A program made the translations under genes and the position numbers. The notes under the pieces are model-generated. The model worked only from the letters and a program-made list of their open reading frames with translations, made no database searches and had not been told where the DNA came from. Below, in pieces: positions 60,577 through 64,000 of a stretch of 64,000 nucleotides of DNA. Source of the stretch: Gracilimonas sp965227215. Lineage in GTDB: Bacteria; Bacteroidota; Rhodothermia; Balneolales; Balneolaceae. Location: contig OZ245729.1 of the NCBI GenBank assembly GCA_965227215.1, positions 2,232,001 to 2,296,000 on the forward strand. Reading direction: 5' to 3'. The number at the start of each line of letters is the position of its first letter. The stretch's first letter is position 1.

Positions 60577-62064
60577 ATGCATAAAATTAAGATCAGCAGC
60601 TTATACGAGGATATTGAACTGTCTTTAGAACAACTGAAGAAAGATCCATCTCCCGTATTGGATGCCCGCGCAGTGGTTGATGACGCCCTAACAAAAAACG
60701 AAGCTTTTTATGGTATTAATACCGGTTTTGGGATTTTGGCTTCCAAGCGAATCGGTGATGATCAACTCAAGCAGCTGCAGCGAAACTTAATTCTATCACA
60801 TGCGGTAGGGACCGGAGACCTGATTTCCAAAGAAGTCTCCCGGCTGATGCTTCAGCTCAAAATTCATGCACTTGGGATAGGTTTTTCCGGTATTTCTAAA
60901 GAAACCTTTGACCGCCTCATGTATTTCATTGATCATGATTTGATTCCGGTTATACCTGAAAAAGGGAGTGTGGGAGCTTCCGGTGATTTGGCTCCACTCG
61001 CACATATGTCGCTGCCATTATTAGGTTTTGGATCATTCTGGAATGAGGCCGGTACCGATACTATTCCGGCCAACCAAGTGCTTGAAAAACACAATCTGTC
61101 CCCGATTGAACTTCAGCCCAAAGATGGATTATCTCTGATCAATGGAACTCAATTGATGAGTGCGTATGGGGCATTTGTGCTTGAAAAATCTCTCCACTTG
61201 CTTAAAAGTGCGGACTTATTGGGAGCCATGAGCCTGGAAGCATTGCAAGGTAGCATCAAACCTTTTGACGAGCGGATTCATGACATCCGTCCCCACAACG
61301 GACAGCAAACTGTAGCCCGGAATGTTCGTCACCTTCTTCAGAACAGTGAGATTTTAGAATCGCACCGGAACTGCGGTAAAGTGCAGGATCCCTATTCTCT
61401 GCGTTGTATCCCCCAGGTACATGGCGCCAGTCGGGATGCTATCGCACATTGCATCAACACGGTTCAAACTGAGATAAACTCGGTAACTGACAATCCGCTG
61501 GTTTTTCAGAATGGAGATATTATAAGCGGGGGTAATTTTCATGGTCAGCCCCTGGCACTGGTGTTAGATTATGCGGCTATTGCATTAGCTGAACTGGCAA
61601 GTATTTCGGAGCGAAGAACGTACTTGATGCTTGAAGGGCATGACGGGTTGCCCACATTGCTTATGGAAGAAACCGGTATCAATTCCGGCTTTATGATTCC
61701 TCAATACACGGCAGCAGCTTTGGTATCGGAAAATAAAGTGCTTTGTCATCCTTCTTCCGTTGATTCTATTCCAACCAGTCTCGGGCAGGAAGACCACGTG
61801 AGCATGGGCAGTATCGGGGCATTGAAGCTGTTGAATGTATTCAAAAATGTAGAGCAGGTATTGGCTATCGAGTTATTTACGGCCTCTCAGGCCCTTGATT
61901 TCCGAAAACCCCTGAAACCGGGAGAAGGGGTGGATCGTGCACATAAATATATTCGCGAGCAAATTCCCCATGCCCAGGAAGATCATTTTTTTAAGGATGA
62001 AATTAATGAGGCGGTGCAACTACTGATGCAGTCTGACCTATTAGATCCACTTGAGCTGGAGTGA
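60577..62064 (+). CDS. hutH: Histidine ammonia-lyase
   Basis: Converts L-histidine to urocanate and ammonia, the first step of histidine degradation. The 495-aa start is the ATG at 60577 (MHKIKISSLYEDIELS); the open frame begins earlier, at a TTG inside the regulatory palindrome. The MIO cofactor triad Ala134-Ser135-Gly136 is intact in GSVGASGDLAPLAHMSLPLL. Other family residues are NTGFG (48-52) and YSLRCIPQVHGASRDA. The tyrosine-lyase motif TNXXXXXTS is absent. No hutU or hutI follows, so the pathway genes must be elsewhere, or the gene acts in another route. Confidence 0.93.
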   Translation: MHKIKISSLYEDIELSLEQLKKDPSPVLDARAVVDDALTKNEAFYGINTGFGILASKRIGDDQLKQLQRNLILSHAVGTGDLISKEVSRLMLQLKIHALGIGFSGISKETFDRLMYFIDHDLIPVIPEKGSVGASGDLAPLAHMSLPLLGFGSFWNEAGTDTIPANQVLEKHNLSPIELQPKDGLSLINGTQLMSAYGAFVLEKSLHLLKSADLLGAMSLEALQGSIKPFDERIHDIRPHNGQQTVARNVRHLLQNSEILESHRNCGKVQDPYSLRCIPQVHGASRDAIAHCINTVQTEINSVTDNPLVFQNGDIISGGNFHGQPLALVLDYAAIALAELASISERRTYLMLEGHDGLPTLLMEETGINSGFMIPQYTAAALVSENKVLCHPSSVDSIPTSLGQEDHVSMGSIGALKLLNVFKNVEQVLAIELFTASQALDFRKPLKPGEGVDRAHKYIREQIPHAQEDHFFKDEINEAVQLLMQSDLLDPLELE

Positions 62065-62098
62065 TGAAACATAACAGCGTTAATATCGTGTAGACCCC

Positions 62099-62575
62099 AT
62101 GGAACTTATCATACTTATTATCGGTGCATTATTAATGTTAATTGGTTTAGCCGGAGCTTTTCTACCGGTTGTACCGGGACTCCCATTCAGTTATGTGGGG
62201 TTGCTGATCTTACAGTTTTTATATGCCCCATTTTCCCTCACATTTTTAGTGGTGTGGGCGGTGATCGTTATCATAGTAGGGTTTGTGCTGGACAATGTGA
62301 TTCCGGCCTGGGCTACCAAGAAGTTTGGCGGTTCACCATATGGTGTAACAGGCTCAGTCGTGGGCTTGGTAGTCGGACTCTTCTTTCCACCCATAGGCTT
62401 TGTATTGGGACCTCTGGTGGGTGCTTTTCTGGGAGAACTTATTGCCGGGAATAAATCTGATAAAGCCTTTAAATCGGCTTTAGGTTCATTTGTAGGGTTT
62501 ATGGCAGCAACCGGTTTGAAAGTGATGGCAGCCGGAGTAATGGCCTATCATTATTTTGCGAATGTTAATTTTTAA
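62099..62575 (+). CDS. DUF456-family membrane protein
   Basis: A 158-aa integral membrane protein with four or five helices. The family pattern starts GLAGAFLPVVPGLPFSYVGL (about residues 19-38) and ends with a glycine-zipper stretch FVLGPLVGAFLGELIAGNKS (about 101-120). Many of the glycines fall at small-residue packing positions. The function of DUF456 is not known. It starts 34 nt after hutH, so the two may share a transcript. Confidence 0.85.
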   Translation: MELIILIIGALLMLIGLAGAFLPVVPGLPFSYVGLLILQFLYAPFSLTFLVVWAVIVIIVGFVLDNVIPAWATKKFGGSPYGVTGSVVGLVVGLFFPPIGFVLGPLVGAFLGELIAGNKSDKAFKSALGSFVGFMAATGLKVMAAGVMAYHYFANVNF

Positions 62576-62610
62576 GATGTCACTTTAAGCACAGGCTTTA
62601 GACCGCTGCC

Positions 62611-63036
62611 TTAATCTGATCCTTCTTTTTTAGTAAATTGCTGTTTCAGAGCGTAGCCGGCAATCAGGAAACAGATCAACCCACCGAACCCAAATAGCAG
62701 CCGTGCCAGCGAGATGTTAAATTCCGCACTCAGAAAAGGAACCCCTCCTGAAAAACCTGAATCGGTGCCAAATAAAGCAACCCAACTGCCGATAGCTCCC
62801 ATTCCTGCAACTAAAAGTCCCGCAAGCAGATTGTTGTATTTCGACTCCTCTCCCAAGAATATGAGTAAACCGGCCAAAAAGAAGATCACCCCGCAAATAC
62901 CGATAATCCACAGAGGAGCATTTACGGCAGCTTCATCAACAAGAATTACTTCCAGGGAAATGAGAATGATTCCAATTCCTGTTCCCATAAAAATCCATGA
63001 GAATACTTTTGGTGGTTTTTTGTTTTGATCTGCCAT
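62611..63036 (-). CDS. Small membrane protein of unknown function
   Basis: A 141-aa protein with four predicted membrane helices (about residues 11-29, 40-58, 67-87 and 105-127) joined by short loops, and a basic C-terminus (KQQFTKKEGSD). The N-terminus is cytoplasmic by charge (MADQNKKPPKVFSW). I recognise no family motif beyond the helix pattern. It converges with the DUF456 gene and lies on the same strand as the S9 peptidase gene, but a terminator separates it from that gene. Confidence 0.6.
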   Translation of the reverse strand: MADQNKKPPKVFSWIFMGTGIGIILISLEVILVDEAAVNAPLWIIGICGVIFFLAGLLIFLGEESKYNNLLAGLLVAGMGAIGSWVALFGTDSGFSGGVPFLSAEFNISLARLLFGFGGLICFLIAGYALKQQFTKKEGSD

Positions 63037-63070
63037 AAAAATTGATTTTCAGGATTACTGAATATCGCTA

Positions 63071-63106
63071 AAAAGAAAAGGCTTTCACATTTCTGCAAAA
63101 GCCTTT
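63071..63106 (-). terminator. Terminator of the S9 peptidase gene
   Basis: AAAGGCTTT (63077-63085) pairs with AAAGCCTTT (63098-63106), 12-nt loop, followed on the minus strand by TTTTCTTTTT. It lies 22 nt past the peptidase stop at 63128. Confidence 0.85.
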
Positions 63107-63127
63107 GTGATTTAGAAAAACAGAGAA

Positions 63128-64000
63128 TCAGTTCTCAATCGTCACTTCCTCAACCTCCAGTTCAGAGTCTGGACGTTGACTTTCATTCTCTTTCAGGTAT
63201 TCGTTGAACCATCGCAGCATGCGCAGATTATAATCAAACCGGGCGGTTGCTCGACGGTTGCCATGTCCTTCACCGGGATAAAGAACCAAGCGAACAGGAG
63301 TATCAGTTCGGGTTTTGATATGGCGGTAGAGTTCGTAAGACTGTCCCGGATCAACGCGTGTGTCTTCCTTTCCATGCATAATTAACAGCGGGGTTTTTGC
63401 ATTATCTACATGGTAGATGGGGCTGCGCTCCAGGTAACCCATGTAATCTTCCCAGATTCGCTTACGGGCGTGTACATAATAGAGTTCTTCGGGGATGTCG
63501 CTGGTACCCCACTTGGAAAGGTTGTTGCTGATTCCGACAAACATCACACCGGCAGCAAAGCGGTCGCTGTATTTGGTGCTCATCCAGGCCGTAGCATAAC
63601 CACCATACGATCCGCCGGTAACTCCAACTTTAGCTTCGTCGGTCAAGCCCTCCGCAATCAAATAGTCAACACCTTCAACGATGTCATCGAACTCGGCTCC
63701 GGCTAAATCACCCTGACTGCTCATGGCGAATTCTACACCGCGTCCGGTACTTCCGCGATAATTGGGATAGAAAACCACGAAACCTTCGGCAGCACCCATT
63801 TGTCCGGCCATGGAGTAAGAGGTCAGCCAGCCGTTATCGTAATGGGCTTCAGGTCCGCCATGTACCACGGTAATGGTTGGGTAACGCATCCCTTCTTCAT
63901 AGTTCAGCGGATAAATGACAATTCCTTCTACTTCCATGCCATCTTTGGTTGTGTATGAAACGGCTTCCTGTTTTCCTTTTGGAACTTCATCGAGCCACGG
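63128..64000 (-). CDS. S9-family prolyl-oligopeptidase-type peptidase (5' partial)
   Basis: C-terminal catalytic part of an S9 serine peptidase, 290 codons in the window. The frame stays open to the last base, so the ATG at 63935-63937 is internal and the beta-propeller domain lies outside. The catalytic serine is in GVTGGSYGGYATAWM. The aspartate is in the GKEDTRVDPGQSYELYRHI stretch (LIMHGKEDTRVD) and the histidine in PGEGHGNRRA. The GGPEAHYDN oxyanion-hole region is present. These enzymes cleave short peptides; some are exported, and whether this one is exported cannot be judged without the N-terminus. Confidence 0.92.
   Translation of the reverse strand, partial: PWLDEVPKGKQEAVSYTTKDGMEVEGIVIYPLNYEEGMRYPTITVVHGGPEAHYDNGWLTSYSMAGQMGAAEGFVVFYPNYRGSTGRGVEFAMSSQGDLAGAEFDDIVEGVDYLIAEGLTDEAKVGVTGGSYGGYATAWMSTKYSDRFAAGVMFVGISNNLSKWGTSDIPEELYYVHARKRIWEDYMGYLERSPIYHVDNAKTPLLIMHGKEDTRVDPGQSYELYRHIKTRTDTPVRLVLYPGEGHGNRRATARFDYNLRMLRWFNEYLKENESQRPDSELEVEEVTIEN

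Overview
The window looks like a chromosomal segment of a Gram-negative marine bacterium of the Balneolota / Rhodothermota / Bacteroidota group, most probably a Balneola- or Gracilimonas-like organism. This is inferred from gene content: a DUF5686 protein with a carboxypeptidase-like N-terminal domain, Bacteroidota-style MacB/FtsX permeases, many exported lipoproteins, few clear Shine-Dalgarno sequences and a TTG-N20-TATCTTTG promoter before secG. I could not check it by database search. Both end genes are cut by the window edges: an MltF-like lytic transglycosylase on the left and an S9 peptidase on the right.

Layout. 0-4.7 kb: the MltF-like enzyme, an RsbV/RsbW/RsbU-type partner-switching operon and a SPOR lipoprotein. 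4.8-12.6 kb: an orphan ABC ATPase, a GlsB-type membrane protein, a copper-oxidase operon (LVIVD propeller, unknown exported protein, multicopper oxidase), tRNA-Arg(CCT) and a DUF5686 outer-membrane protein. 12.6-14.2 kb: REP-like hairpins, a TSP3/OmpA lipoprotein and tRNA-Ala(GGC). 14.3-21.3 kb: a tight four-gene operon (exported protein, FecR-domain protein, predicted outer-membrane barrel, CHASE2 adenylate cyclase), then tRNA-Ser(GCT). 21.5-25.9 kb: hpt-tilS, a DUF1643 protein and a class-C serine hydrolase.

25.9-38.7 kb is accessory in character. It holds at least seven copies of a modular interspersed repeat, a truncated metallophosphoesterase, an AT-rich operon of a frameshifted HNH endonuclease, a 53-aa ORF and a nuclease-helicase fusion, an NhaC antiporter, a DEAD-box protein that has lost its ATPase motifs, a CPBP protease, a GxxExxY gene inside 35-bp perfect inverted repeats, and a SRAP-family protein lacking its catalytic residues. 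38.8-45.0 kb is a two-component cluster: MASE2-type histidine kinase, response regulator, lone LuxR HTH, lipoprotein and a 1126-aa exported protein with tectonin-like repeats. It is flanked by an imperfect direct repeat of the 3' end of the neighbouring mscS-type gene, which suggests an old insertion or duplication.

45-64 kb is mostly housekeeping and metabolic: MscS channel, secG, small stress and repair proteins (AlkC-like repair protein, DUF1328), an FtsX-type permease, a TPR lipoprotein, mnmE, a tandem pair of outer-membrane barrels, glpK, a POT peptide transporter, and hutH behind an unusual palindromic structure. The best candidates for undescribed biology are the FecR/CHASE2 operon, the HNH-smORF-DUF2075 module, the MASE2-tectonin cluster and the two pseudo-enzymes.
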